Translations under genes and position numbers: made by a program
In this document: positions 27,926 through 36,732 of the stretch, piece after piece
How positions within the stretch are numbered: position 1 is the stretch's first letter
Layout of the letters: every line of letters begins with the position of its first letter
NCBI GenBank assembly: GCA_958296405.1
Contig: OY282519.1
Location: 620,001-684,000 of the forward strand
Direction of reading: 5' to 3'
From: an uncultured Pseudomonadales bacterium
GTDB taxonomy: Bacteria > Pseudomonadota > Gammaproteobacteria > Pseudomonadales > Azotimanducaceae
Length of the DNA stretch: 64,000 nt
Notes under the pieces: generated by a model
Seen by the model: the letters and a program-made list of their open reading frames with translations, nothing else
Databases searched by the model: none
What the model was told of the DNA's origin: nothing

Positions 27926-28861
27926 TTAAGCCGAAGTACGAACCTCTGCCAACGCTTGGGTCATCGCGGCTCGCCCTTCCTCCGCGGCCCAAGCGCGGGC
28001 GATGCCGGCGATGACCATGGCGAGGGCCACCGGCGTCTCGAACATCATGTGATGGTGGACGTTCGGCAGCGTGACCACCGGCAGCTTACCGGCCGTAATG
28101 CGCTCCATGTGGCCGCCGAAATGCGCACCCTCATCCTGCGAGTGCTCGCCCAAAATCACCGCCGAGCGGCACTTCAAGCCGACGAACTTGTCTAGCTGCT
28201 CTGGCCCCATCTCCAGATGGTCATACACCGTCGGGTCGAACTTCCACGTCCAGCCGCCCTCCACCTGCCGCACTGAATGTCGCGCCACATGATCGACCAC
28301 GTCCAAGTGCGCGATGGGTTGCTCCGGCACCAGCCGAAAACGCCCAAGCACAGCTTCCTCGGTGGGGTACACCCGTGTTTGGCGCGGCCCTTTGCCCTCC
28401 AGCCGAGCGCGCGCGCCCCACTCAAGGTGCTGCGACGGGTCCGGCACGGTGAAGTCGATGAAAATCGCGCCAGATAGCTCGCCACCGCAGCGATGCGCTG
28501 CCTCCAGCGCCACATAGCCGCCAAAACTGTGGCCCGCGACGATGGGTCGCGGGCCGAGGCCAGCCGCCTCGCACACGCGCCACGTCTCTTCGGCGAAATC
28601 CGCGCCGCTGTAACGTTCGCGCCAGCCACTGCCGCCATTGCCGGAGAGGTCGAGCGCGGCCACCCGGCAGGTGTCCGCCAAAAACGGAGCGACGAAACGC
28701 CACCATTCGATGTGCGCGTTGCTGCCATGTATGAGCACCACGCCGGGGCCGTCGCTGCCCCATGTCTCGAAGCGGATGTCCGCGCCGCGCACCTCGACGC
28801 TGCCAGTTGCCGACGGCGCGTCCAAGGCGCGACGGAACCACCAAGGAAGGTTGTTATCCAT
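27926..28861 (-). CDS. Alpha/beta hydrolase
   Basis: 311 residues with the alpha/beta-hydrolase fold. The oxyanion-hole HG is in VVLIHGSNAH, the nucleophile elbow is GHSFGG (Ser 112), and VHHHMMFE near the end supplies the likely catalytic His. No signal peptide. Substrate unknown. I placed the start at ATG 28861, which overlaps the glycosyltransferase stop by 8 bp; longer forms extend into that gene. It is the last of three overlapping minus-strand genes and converges on copA. Confidence 0.85.
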   Translation of the reverse strand: MDNNLPWWFRRALDAPSATGSVEVRGADIRFETWGSDGPGVVLIHGSNAHIEWWRFVAPFLADTCRVAALDLSGNGGSGWRERYSGADFAEETWRVCEAAGLGPRPIVAGHSFGGYVALEAAHRCGGELSGAIFIDFTVPDPSQHLEWGARARLEGKGPRQTRVYPTEEAVLGRFRLVPEQPIAHLDVVDHVARHSVRQVEGGWTWKFDPTVYDHLEMGPEQLDKFVGLKCRSAVILGEHSQDEGAHFGGHMERITAGKLPVVTLPNVHHHMMFETPVALAMVIAGIARAWAAEEGRAAMTQALAEVRTSA

Positions 28862-29822
28862 GCCGCGTATCGTCGGGCACGCCGGCCCGGAAAGCAATGC
28901 ACAGGCCGACGCACGGCGCGGTCGCCATGCCCAACCAGAGCAGCCAGAGTTCCGCGAAACGGCCATGCAACGCAGCGAGCGGAGCGAACCACGCTAGGCT
29001 CAGCGCCCACAACCCCACTGTCACGCGGGCATGGCCAAAGCGCCGGGCGAGCTTCTGATAGGCGTGGCTGCGATGCGCCATCGCCACCCGCTGCCCGGTG
29101 GCCAGACGCGCCAGCAGCGTGTAGCTGGCATCCACCCAGAACGCCGCGAGCAAAATCCCGCTCGTCGCCAAGGGCAAGACACCGGCATCGTGGAGCCGCA
29201 GCGCGATGGCACCAATAACAAAGCCCAGAAAGTAGCTGCCGACATCGCCCATGATGATCTTCGCCGGCGGCCAGTTGAAGCACAGAAAGCCGGCGCAAGC
29301 GGCCGCCATCAAGGCGAGCGCCGCAGCCATGCTGCCCGGCTCGCCGAACCACAGCGCCCCGAGGCAAAACAGCACCGCCTGCGACGCGGCGATGCCATCG
29401 ATGCCATCCATGAAGTTGTACAGGTTGATAAACCAAGCCAAGGCCACGGTGAGCAGCGCACCGATGACTAGGCGCGTCTCGCCCAACGCGATAACCAGCG
29501 CACCGGCAGCCACGAAATGCAGCGCGAGGCGCAGCGCCGCGGACAGCTCGCGAACATCATCCAGCAAGCCGACCACGGCCAGCGCCACCGCAGCGCCGGC
29601 CAGCACCACGGCGAAGACGTCGCCCCCTTGCACGGCGTTCCAGCAAAGCCAAGCGCCAACTGGCGCGACGAAGCCGATGCCGCCGATGCCAGCCACCGGC
29701 GCCGCGTGCGAGCTGCGGGCGTTGGGGATGGCGAGGACGCCGCGCCGTTGCGCGAACTGGCGTGTGCCGGCGGTGAGCGCAAGCGCGGCAACGAAGCCGG
29801 CCACAACAAGGCCCAACGTCAT
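28854..29822 (-). CDS. Polyprenyl-phosphate sugar-1-phosphate transferase (WecA/WbpL family)
   Basis: Integral membrane enzyme of 322 residues that moves a UDP-linked sugar phosphate onto undecaprenyl phosphate, starting O-antigen or other surface glycan synthesis. Motifs of the MraY/WecA family are present: GLLDD, NLYNFMDGIDG, NWPPAKIIMGDVGSYFLG and the cytoplasmic HRSHAYQK. About ten hydrophobic segments. ATG at 29822 overlaps the upstream epimerase stop as ATGA; a GTG at 29846 is possible. The pairing with an epimerase resembles wbpK-wbpL, suggesting an N-acetyl-fucosamine/quinovosamine-type sugar (inference). Confidence 0.88.
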   Translation of the reverse strand: MTLGLVVAGFVAALALTAGTRQFAQRRGVLAIPNARSSHAAPVAGIGGIGFVAPVGAWLCWNAVQGGDVFAVVLAGAAVALAVVGLLDDVRELSAALRLALHFVAAGALVIALGETRLVIGALLTVALAWFINLYNFMDGIDGIAASQAVLFCLGALWFGEPGSMAAALALMAAACAGFLCFNWPPAKIIMGDVGSYFLGFVIGAIALRLHDAGVLPLATSGILLAAFWVDASYTLLARLATGQRVAMAHRSHAYQKLARRFGHARVTVGLWALSLAWFAPLAALHGRFAELWLLWLGMATAPCVGLCIAFRAGVPDDTRHG

Positions 29823-30715
29823 TGCCGGCGCATCGTTCGATGCCACCGCACCGTCTCCGCCAACCCCTCAGCCACGCTCTGTGGCGGCTGCCACCCCAAC
29901 GTCCGCCGCGCCGCGCAATCGTCCAATAGAAACGGCTCGAACAGCGCGCCAACCCGCCGCGTCTGCCCAGCCAAGGCGGCAGCCCCCAACAGGCAAGCCT
30001 TCGGCATTCGCGGCAACAAGATGCGCCGTTCCATCGCAAGCGCCAACCGCGCCACGAGTTCCCGCACGCTCAATGCCTCGCCATCTGTCACATGCCAAGC
30101 GGCGCAGCCCTCCAACCGCAGCGCGAGCTGCTGCAGAAAGCTGCAAAGGTTGTGGGCGGAGACCATGCTGCGGGGCGCCATCGCTCCGCCGAGGGGCAAC
30201 GCCGGCCAACGCCGGACGGCACCGAGCAACGCGCGAAAGCCAGCCTTCACCCCAGCGCCGTACACCAGCGGCGGGCGCACAATCGCCAACGGCATGCCGC
30301 GCTTGCCGTATGCGTCACGCAACGCGCACTCGGCCAAGTGCTTGGATTGCGCGTAGATGCTTTGCGGCGCATGCGGCGCGTCTTCGGGCAACGGCGTCGC
30401 GCTTGCCTCGCCGAAGACCTTGGCGGACGACACAAACACGAACCCAACCCCGCCGTTCGCCGCCGCTTGGGCGTACTCGCGCACGGCGATGTCCCGATTG
30501 ATGCGCAGCCACAGGCCGCAGTCGCGAGCCCGCGCGGACCGGTGGGCAAGGGCCGAGAGATGGAAGACGACCCGGCCTTCATAGGGAAACGGCTTAGCCG
30601 CTGCGGCGCAGTCCATTGCTGGGCGCCGCGCGCTCACCTGCCATCCAGCTTCCACCAGCACACGGCTCAGGTGCCCGCCCACGAAGCCGGATGCGCCATT
30701 GATCAACGCCTGCAA
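29819..30715 (-). CDS. NAD-dependent epimerase/dehydratase (SDR, sugar nucleotide)
   Basis: About 298 residues of the extended short-chain dehydrogenase family. The Rossmann motif is INGASGFVGGHL, followed by FHLSALAH, the VSSAKVFGE strand and the catalytic YAQSK (Tyr-x-x-x-Lys). RPPLVYGAGVK matches the family RPxxVYG. The start is uncertain: TTG at 30715 gives the expected MQALINGASG and has GGGGAG about 6 nt upstream, whereas a TTG at 30754 adds 13 residues. Likely modifies the UDP-sugar used by the overlapping WecA/WbpL-type transferase. Confidence 0.85.
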   Translation of the reverse strand: MQALINGASGFVGGHLSRVLVEAGWQVSARRPAMDCAAAAKPFPYEGRVVFHLSALAHRSARARDCGLWLRINRDIAVREYAQAAANGGVGFVFVSSAKVFGEASATPLPEDAPHAPQSIYAQSKHLAECALRDAYGKRGMPLAIVRPPLVYGAGVKAGFRALLGAVRRWPALPLGGAMAPRSMVSAHNLCSFLQQLALRLEGCAAWHVTDGEALSVRELVARLALAMERRILLPRMPKACLLGAAALAGQTRRVGALFEPFLLDDCAARRTLGWQPPQSVAEGLAETVRWHRTMRRQ

Positions 30716-30832
30716 GGGCGCTCCCCAACCCGTCGCGGCGCACGCGCCACTCAAGCCGAGGTTATAGCACGGGGCAGCGCCGGCGAGCGCACGCTCAAGA
30801 AGCCCACTCGCCCACGGCGCCCCGTTGAGTTG

Positions 30833-31117
30833 TCACTCGCCTAGATCGATGCGCGACTCGTTCTTCGTCACCGTGGCTTCGCCGATGCCGCGCACCCGGG
30901 TGAGGTCGTAGATGTCAGAGAAGCGCCCATGCTCCTCCCGATAGCGCACGATGGCCGCGGCTTTCTGCAGCCCGACGCCAACGAGCACGTCAGCGATGGT
31001 CGCCGCATCCGCCGTGTTCACATCCACGGTGCCCGGCTCGGCGGCGTGGCTCATGCCAACCAAGGCCAGCGAGAGCGCGATGGCCGCCAACGGCCGCGCC
31101 AGAATTGCAGGCTTCAT
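30833..31117 (-). CDS. ComEA-like helix-hairpin-helix protein
   Basis: 94 residues with a signal peptide (residues 1-25, cleavage near SHA-AE) and one ComEA-type helix-hairpin-helix DNA-binding unit: VDVNTADAATIADVLVGVG and LTRVRGIGEATV. Such small periplasmic ComEA relatives take part in DNA uptake in competent gammaproteobacteria, but similar genes occur in non-competent species. GAGAAGAG precedes the ATG. Confidence 0.88.
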   Translation of the reverse strand: MKPAILARPLAAIALSLALVGMSHAAEPGTVDVNTADAATIADVLVGVGLQKAAAIVRYREEHGRFSDIYDLTRVRGIGEATVTKNESRIDLGE

Positions 31118-31488
31118 GTTCTCTTCTCTCTATGCCAAAAGAATGGGAGGCCAACCTAGCGCAGCGTCACACCGCTCCCAACGGACGGCATCTGCATTGA
31201 GCGCGGGCAAACGCCAACTCGCTGCGTGAGCCATCACAGGCACACGCCGTAGGAAATCGGCTACGCCAGCAACCGGCCGCTAAAGCAGCGACGCAAGCCA
31301 TGCGCCATTGCAGCGCCCAAACGCGGGATTCGCCTCGGCACGCGCCATGGGGGCGGGGAGATTGGCGAATCCCATTGGCCTAACGGCTGCGCCTTTGGCA
31401 AACTTGCGGTTTGTCGCCCATTGGCCGTGGCAACACCGGGGCGGCGGAGCACCACAACCGCCGATGCGGCGTTGCAGCAAGGAAAGAC
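31118..31488. other. Divergent intergenic region with a hairpin between direct repeats
   Basis: 371 bp between comEA-like and nhaD starts; no gene seen. CCCATTGGCC occurs at 31371-31380 and again at 31417-31426. Between them GGCAAAC (31397-31403) and GTTTGTC (31409-31415) form a 7-bp hairpin with one G.T pair. This cluster is 60-120 bp upstream of nhaD and could be its control region. No convincing -35/-10 pair was found. Confidence 0.4.
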
Positions 31489-32826
31489 ATGGACTTCACG
31501 GCGCACTGGGCCGGCTTCTTGGCGATCGGCGTCTTCGTGGTCGCCTACTCCTTCGTGATCGCGGAGGAGTTCACGCACCTGCGCAAATCCATCCCCGTCA
31601 TGTTGGGCGCCGGCGTCATCTGGAGCATCATCGCGGTTCTCTACACCTCCCAAGCGGACCGCAGCGGCCCAGAGGAAGCGATCCGCCACTTCCTCATCGA
31701 GTTCGGCGAGTTGTTCCTGTTCCTGCTATGCGCGATGACTTACGTGAACGCCATGACCGAGCGGCGCGTCTTCGACACCCTGCGAGCATGGCTGGTCGAC
31801 CGCGGGTTCACGCTGCGCCAGCTATTCTGGATCACCGGCGTGGTGAGCTTCTTCCTGTCGCCCATCATCGACAACCTGACCACGGCGCTGGTGATGTGCG
31901 CCGTCGTGCTCGCCGTCGGCAAGGGCAACCCTCGTTTCATCAGCTTGGGCTGCGTGAACATCGTGGTGGCGGCGAACGCCGGCGGCGCCTTCAGCCCCTT
32001 TGGCGACATCACCACGCTGATGGTGTGGCAACGCGGCGTGTTGGATTTCTTCACGTTCTTCGCGTTGTTCGTGCCGTCGGTCGTCAACTACGTCATCCCC
32101 GCAGTGGTGATGTCCCTGTTCGTGGGCAGCGAAGCGCCGAACGCCACCACGGAGGCGGTGTTCATGCGGCGCGGCGCCAAGATCATCATGCTGCTGTTCG
32201 GCTGCACCGTCGCCACGGCCGTGTCGTTCCACAACTTCCTCCACCTGCCGCCATTCCTAGGCATGATGACCGGGCTCGCGTACCTCAAGATTTACATTTA
32301 CTTCCTGAACCGCTCGCTCGCGACGCGGCTTCACATGAGCACCGCGAGCGTTCAGCGCGACGCAGACGCGGCGCCGTTGGACAGCTTCCAAAGCGTTGCG
32401 CGGGCCGAATGGGACACCCTGCTGTTCTTCTTCGGCGTCATCATGTGCGTCGGCGGTCTCGGCTTCATCGGCTACTTGGACTTGGTGTCGCAAACCATGT
32501 ATGTGGACATGGGGCCCACCTTCGCCAATGTCATGGTGGGCATCCTGTCCGCCATCGTGGACAACATCCCGGTGATGGTCGCGGTGCTGCAGATGTACCC
32601 TGAGATGGACACGGAACAGTGGCTGTTGGTGACGCTGACGGCCGGCGTCGGCGGCAGCATGCTCTCCATCGGCTCCGCGGCCGGAGTGGCGTTGATGGGG
32701 CAAGCGCGCGGCATGTACACGTTTTTCGGGCACCTGAAGTGGACACCCATCATTGCGTTGGGCTACGCGGCCAGCATTTGGGTCCACTTCCTCGTGAACG
32801 ACGGCTATCGGGGCGTAGCGCCGTGA
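31489..32826 (+). CDS. nhaD: Sodium/proton antiporter, NhaD family
   Basis: Inner-membrane Na+/H+ exchanger of 445 residues with about 12 helices, ion-transporter superfamily. Family segments include LSPIIDNLTTALVM and NAGGAFSPFGDITTLMVWQ in the first half and SAIVDNIPVMVAVLQMYP in the second. ATG at 31489 is preceded by AAGGAAAG. NhaD is common in halophilic and marine gammaproteobacteria, so the organism probably meets sodium stress (inference). Confidence 0.93.
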   Translation: MDFTAHWAGFLAIGVFVVAYSFVIAEEFTHLRKSIPVMLGAGVIWSIIAVLYTSQADRSGPEEAIRHFLIEFGELFLFLLCAMTYVNAMTERRVFDTLRAWLVDRGFTLRQLFWITGVVSFFLSPIIDNLTTALVMCAVVLAVGKGNPRFISLGCVNIVVAANAGGAFSPFGDITTLMVWQRGVLDFFTFFALFVPSVVNYVIPAVVMSLFVGSEAPNATTEAVFMRRGAKIIMLLFGCTVATAVSFHNFLHLPPFLGMMTGLAYLKIYIYFLNRSLATRLHMSTASVQRDADAAPLDSFQSVARAEWDTLLFFFGVIMCVGGLGFIGYLDLVSQTMYVDMGPTFANVMVGILSAIVDNIPVMVAVLQMYPEMDTEQWLLVTLTAGVGGSMLSIGSAAGVALMGQARGMYTFFGHLKWTPIIALGYAASIWVHFLVNDGYRGVAP

Positions 32827-32836
32827 CGGTCAGGCT

Positions 32837-33577
32837 GTGGCAGCGCCGGTGTTCGCACCTTGGGCGCGCGCTGACGGCAGCTTGAGCGGCACCCCGGCAA
32901 AGCGCCAAGTTCCCCGCACCCGCATTTGGGATCTGCCGCTGCGCCTGTGGCATTGGGCCTTTGCGGCGTGCGTGGCGTTCTCGCTGTACACCGGCCTCGC
33001 TGGAGATTTCAGCCTCATGGAGTGGCATCAGCGCAGCGGCTTCACCGTCATCGCGCTGCTTGCCTTCCGCCTTGGCTGGGGCGCATGGGGAGGGCGTTAC
33101 GCGAGGTTTGCCCGCTATGCCACGACGCCTCGGCGGCTGATCGGATGGCTCGCCGAGGCAGCCCGCCGCCGCCGTCCGCCACCGCTCGGCGAAGGCCGCC
33201 CGGAAGACCCGCACACCGCGCCCGGCATCGCGCTGGTCGTGCTGCTGTTCTTCGCAGTGGCCACCCAAGCCCTGACCGGGCTTTTCGCCACGGACGACAT
33301 CTTCATCGAAGGGCCATTGCACCGCCATGTCGAAGACGAGCTAGCTGCGACGATGAACTGGATTCACCATCGCGCATTTTGGGTGGTGCTCGCGCTCGTC
33401 GGCACGCATCTGGCGGCGCATGTCACCTACGCGGCGTTCAAGGACGCCACACCGCTGGCCATGATTACCGGCCGCAAGGCCATCAACGCCCCCGCCACGC
33501 CACAACATCTATGGCGCGGCGCCGCCACGCTCGTCTTGACGGCAGTGCTCTTCTACATTGCGTCACGCTTGGTTTAG
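32837..33577 (+). CDS. Cytochrome b561 (Ni/Fe-hydrogenase cytochrome b type)
   Basis: Up to 246 residues. Four membrane helices carry His ligands for two b hemes: LPLRLWHWAF, WHQRSGF, LHRHVEDE/WIHHRAFWVV and GTHLAAHVTY. The start is GTG at 32837, 10 bp after nhaD; a TTG at 32882 would begin closer to the first helix. It converges on a cytochrome c' gene, and b561/c-type pairs are common in Proteobacteria, so electrons may pass between quinol and the periplasmic cytochrome (inference). Confidence 0.88.
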   Translation: MAAPVFAPWARADGSLSGTPAKRQVPRTRIWDLPLRLWHWAFAACVAFSLYTGLAGDFSLMEWHQRSGFTVIALLAFRLGWGAWGGRYARFARYATTPRRLIGWLAEAARRRRPPPLGEGRPEDPHTAPGIALVVLLFFAVATQALTGLFATDDIFIEGPLHRHVEDELAATMNWIHHRAFWVVLALVGTHLAAHVTYAAFKDATPLAMITGRKAINAPATPQHLWRGAATLVLTAVLFYIASRLV

Positions 33578-33705
33578 CGTCGAACGCGCTTGGCAGACGC
33601 CCGCCTGAAACTTGTGCGCGCGTTTCGCTTGCTGATGTCCGCGATCAGCCGAACGGAAGCCGCGCTGAGCCGTCGCCACGCTCCGCTTCCGATGCCAAGA
33701 GGGGG

Positions 33706-34146
33706 CTACTGCGCCCGATAGTCGTCGTGGCAACCCTTGCAGGCTTGGCCCAATTGTTGGGCGGCGGGCCCCACTTGATCTCCGCCCATGGCGGCAGCCA
33801 AGTTCACCGCGGCCACCTCGAAGTCGACCAGCTTGGCGGTAAAGTCCTCTGGGTTCTCCCAAATCGCCGGCAGCGCATCGCTGTCATCGCCAGAGCCTTC
33901 GGGGAACAACGTTGGCGCGATCTTCGCCAGCTCCGCCAAGGCGTTCGCATGCACCCCAAGATGGGCGGTGTGCGGCACCTTCCCCTGCAGGATGGCGAAG
34001 AAGCCGGCGGTGTGGCCGCCGATGGCCTTCATCGTTTCGGCGCGGTAATCGGCCGCATCCTCGTCTTGCGCGGCCATGGGCCAAGCCAGCAGCGCGAGCG
34101 CCACAACCAGCGCGCGACGCAGCGGATGAAACGGCAATGCTCGCAT
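33706..34146 (-). CDS. Cytochrome c'
   Basis: Periplasmic heme protein of 146 residues with a signal peptide (about 1-26, ending WPMAAQ). The single heme site CKGCH is at residues 136-140 near the C-terminus, as expected for the class II four-helix bundle; YRAETMKAIGGH matches the first helix. Cytochromes c' bind NO and CO and are linked to nitrosative stress. Confidence 0.93.
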   Translation of the reverse strand: MRALPFHPLRRALVVALALLAWPMAAQDEDAADYRAETMKAIGGHTAGFFAILQGKVPHTAHLGVHANALAELAKIAPTLFPEGSGDDSDALPAIWENPEDFTAKLVDFEVAAVNLAAAMGGDQVGPAAQQLGQACKGCHDDYRAQ

Positions 34147-34207
34147 GATGTCTCCTGTCTTGGCGGGCTTGACGATGTCGCTACTTTGTTGGATGGCGCT
34201 CGCGGCG

Positions 34208-34540
34208 TCAAGGCGCCTTGGGCGCGGCTAGCGGCGCTGGCGTTGAATGTCGCCGTGCGGCGGCGGGTTCTGCGGCAGCACGTTGGCTTGCATCCAGTGT
34301 GCGCCGCAGCCGGCGGCGCGCGGCGCGGCCGCGCAGGCGGCTCACAGCGCCCAAGCAGAAGCTCACCAGCGCACCGGCGCCGAAGGCGGCCAAGAGCCAC
34401 ACGAACACCGGCGCTGCCGGCGTCTCCCAAGCCAACAGGCGCAAGCGCACGGAAGTGGCGTTATCGATGAGGAGCAGCGCCGAAAACCCAGCCAACACGA
34501 CGCCTGCCGAGAGCCACAACAAACGCTTCAGCCATTTCAT
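34208..34540 (-). CDS. LapA domain (DUF1049) membrane protein
   Basis: 110 residues with two membrane helices (about 5-25 and 40-62) separated by a short loop (IDNATSVRLRLLAWE), the LapA/DUF1049 layout. E. coli LapA helps regulate LPS synthesis through LapB. The C-terminus is Arg/Ala-rich. ATG at 34540 was chosen because the longer frame adds an atypical leader. It follows ihfB by 40 bp; lapB is not in the window. Confidence 0.85.
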   Translation of the reverse strand: MKWLKRLLWLSAGVVLAGFSALLLIDNATSVRLRLLAWETPAAPVFVWLLAAFGAGALVSFCLGAVSRLRGRAARRRLRRTLDASQRAAAEPAAARRHSTPAPLAAPKAP

Positions 34541-34580
34541 GCGGATGCGGCCGTGACGGTGGCCGCCGTTCCTTTCGACC

Positions 34581-34913
34581 TCAGGCGTTGTCAGCCACGC
34601 CGCCGTCATGTCCGGCAGCAGTGTCCGACTGTTGCATCCCGGCGTTCACCCGCTCACGCAGCGACTTGCCCGGCTTGAAGCGCAACGTGTGCTTGCCGCC
34701 CAAGCCGAGCAGGTCACCCGTGCGGGGGTTGCGCCCAATGCGCGGCGGCCGATAGCTCAAGGAGAAACTGCCAAAGCCACGCACTTCAATGCGGCCACCT
34801 TGGGCAAGGGTGCCGGACATCTGCTCCAAGAGCGTTTTCACCGACAGCTCCACGTCTTGCTGAGAGAGCTTGCGCGACTCCGCGATGTGCTCGATGAGTT
34901 CAGAACGGGTCAC
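34581..34913 (-). CDS. ihfB: Integration host factor subunit beta
   Basis: DNA-bending HU-family protein, dimer partner of IhfA. 110 residues (E. coli 94), longer because of a C-terminal tail ([17 protein letters not shown]). Family signatures are [23 protein letters not shown] and [20 protein letters not shown] carries the DNA-intercalating proline. It follows rpsA by 30 bp, the normal order. Confidence 0.95.
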   Translation of the reverse strand: MTRSELIEHIAESRKLSQQDVELSVKTLLEQMSGTLAQGGRIEVRGFGSFSLSYRPPRIGRNPRTGDLLGLGGKHTLRFKPGKSLRERVNAGMQQSDTAAGHDGGVADNA

Positions 34914-34943
34914 GCCGCCAGTTTCGCAGAACAGGGCAGCGGC

Positions 34944-36650
34944 TCACGCATCCGCGTCACGCTGCCGGTCTCCGCTTTTGTCCATCTGCCGCTTGATGAG
35001 ATCTCCCAAGGTGGTTGGGCCGCTCCGGTATTCCGTTTCCCGCGTTTGGTGGTCGCGCAGATTGGAGCGCTCATCGTCCTGCAGCTTCGCTTTGATGGAG
35101 AGGCCGATGAAGCGGTTCTTGCGATCGACGCTGATGATCTTCGCCTCCACCTCGTCGCCAACCTTCAACGCATTGCGCACATCCTCCACCCGATCCATGC
35201 TGATCTCGGCGGCCTTGATCACCCCGTCCACCTCCGCCGCCAACCGCACCACGCCTTCCTTCGGCTCCACCGCCACGACCTCGCCCGTCACCACGCTGCC
35301 GCGGTCATTGGCGTTGATGTAATCCGTGAAGGCGTCTTGGTCCAGTTGCTTGATGCCGAGCGAGATGCGTTCGCGCTCGGCGTCCACCGCCAAGATGACC
35401 GTCTCGACTTCTTCACCCTTGCTGTAGCGGCGCACCGCCGTTTCGCCCTGCTCCGTCCAAGAGATGTCCGAGAGATGCACCAGCCCGTCGATGCCGCCGT
35501 CAAGGCCAATGAAGATGCCAAAGTCTGTGATGGACTTGATGCGCCCAGCAACGCGCTGACTCTTGGTAAAGTTGGCCGCGAACTCGTTCCAAGGATTTGG
35601 CCGGCACTGCTTGATGCCAAGCGAGATGCGGCGGCGCTCCTCGTCGATGTCGAGCACCATCACCTCAATGTTGTCGCCCACCGCGACCACCTTCGAGGGG
35701 TGAACGTTCTTGTTGGTCCAGTCCATCTCCGAGACATGCACCAACCCCTCAACGCCTTCCTCGATTTCAGCGAAGCAGCCGTAGTCTGTGAGATTGGTCA
35801 CCACTGCCGGCACCCGCGCATGCTCCGGGTAGCGGCGCGTGATGTCCACCCAAGGATCGTCGCCCAGTTGCTTGATGCCCAGCGACACCCGGCTCTTCTC
35901 GCGATCGAACTTGAGGATCTTCACCATCACTTCGTCGCCGACGTTCACCACCTCGCTCGGATGACGCACACGCCGCCAAGCCATGTCGGTGATGTGCAGC
36001 AGGCCATCGACGCCGCCCAAGTCCACAAAGGCGCCGTAATCCGTGAGGTTCTTGACAACGCCCTTGATCTCCTGACCCTCGCGCAGCGAGGCCAACAGTT
36101 CCTCGCGTTCGGCGCTGTTCTCTTCTTCCAGCACCGCGCGCCGCGACACGACAACGTTATTGCGCTTCTGATCGAGTTTGATGACCTTGAAGTCCAGCGG
36201 GCGGCCTTCGAGATGCGCCGTTTCACGCAGCGGGCGCATGTCCACGAGGGAACCCGGCAGAAACGCCCGGATATCGTTGATGTCCACCGTGAAGCCGCCC
36301 TTGACGCGGCCGTTCATCATGCCCTGCACCGCCTTGCCGTTGGTGAAGGCATCCTCCAGCATCTGCCAGCACTCCGCGCGCCGTGCCTTTTCGCGGGACA
36401 GGCGCGTGGCGCCGGAGCCATCGTCCACCACTTCCATGGCGACTTTGACTTGGTCGCCCACCCTCAGGGTGAACTCGCCCTTATCGTTCAGGAATTGCGA
36501 CCGCGGGATGACCCCCTCGGACTTCAAGCCCGCATCGACGATGACCACTTCGTTGTCGATGTCCTCCACTGTCGCCGTGACAATGGATCCAGGCACCATC
36601 TCGATGGCGCTCAGGCTCTGCTCAAACAGTTCGGTGAAACTTTCAGCCAT
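34944..36650 (-). CDS. rpsA: 30S ribosomal protein S1
   Basis: Binds mRNA leaders and delivers them to the small subunit. 568 residues with six S1 repeats: the first two bind the ribosome, and the later four are clear RNA-binding repeats (for example [49 protein letters not shown]). Length is close to E. coli (557). It lies 82 bp after cmk. Confidence 0.97.
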   Translation of the reverse strand: MAESFTELFEQSLSAIEMVPGSIVTATVEDIDNEVVIVDAGLKSEGVIPRSQFLNDKGEFTLRVGDQVKVAMEVVDDGSGATRLSREKARRAECWQMLEDAFTNGKAVQGMMNGRVKGGFTVDINDIRAFLPGSLVDMRPLRETAHLEGRPLDFKVIKLDQKRNNVVVSRRAVLEEENSAEREELLASLREGQEIKGVVKNLTDYGAFVDLGGVDGLLHITDMAWRRVRHPSEVVNVGDEVMVKILKFDREKSRVSLGIKQLGDDPWVDITRRYPEHARVPAVVTNLTDYGCFAEIEEGVEGLVHVSEMDWTNKNVHPSKVVAVGDNIEVMVLDIDEERRRISLGIKQCRPNPWNEFAANFTKSQRVAGRIKSITDFGIFIGLDGGIDGLVHLSDISWTEQGETAVRRYSKGEEVETVILAVDAERERISLGIKQLDQDAFTDYINANDRGSVVTGEVVAVEPKEGVVRLAAEVDGVIKAAEISMDRVEDVRNALKVGDEVEAKIISVDRKNRFIGLSIKAKLQDDERSNLRDHQTRETEYRSGPTTLGDLIKRQMDKSGDRQRDADA

Positions 36651-36732
36651 GCTGCTGCGTTGTTGCCTCTTCGTTACGTCGCTCGGTTAGGTCGTCTCGT
36701 TGAGCCGGCCGTGCCAAGCCTTGCCATTGCCC

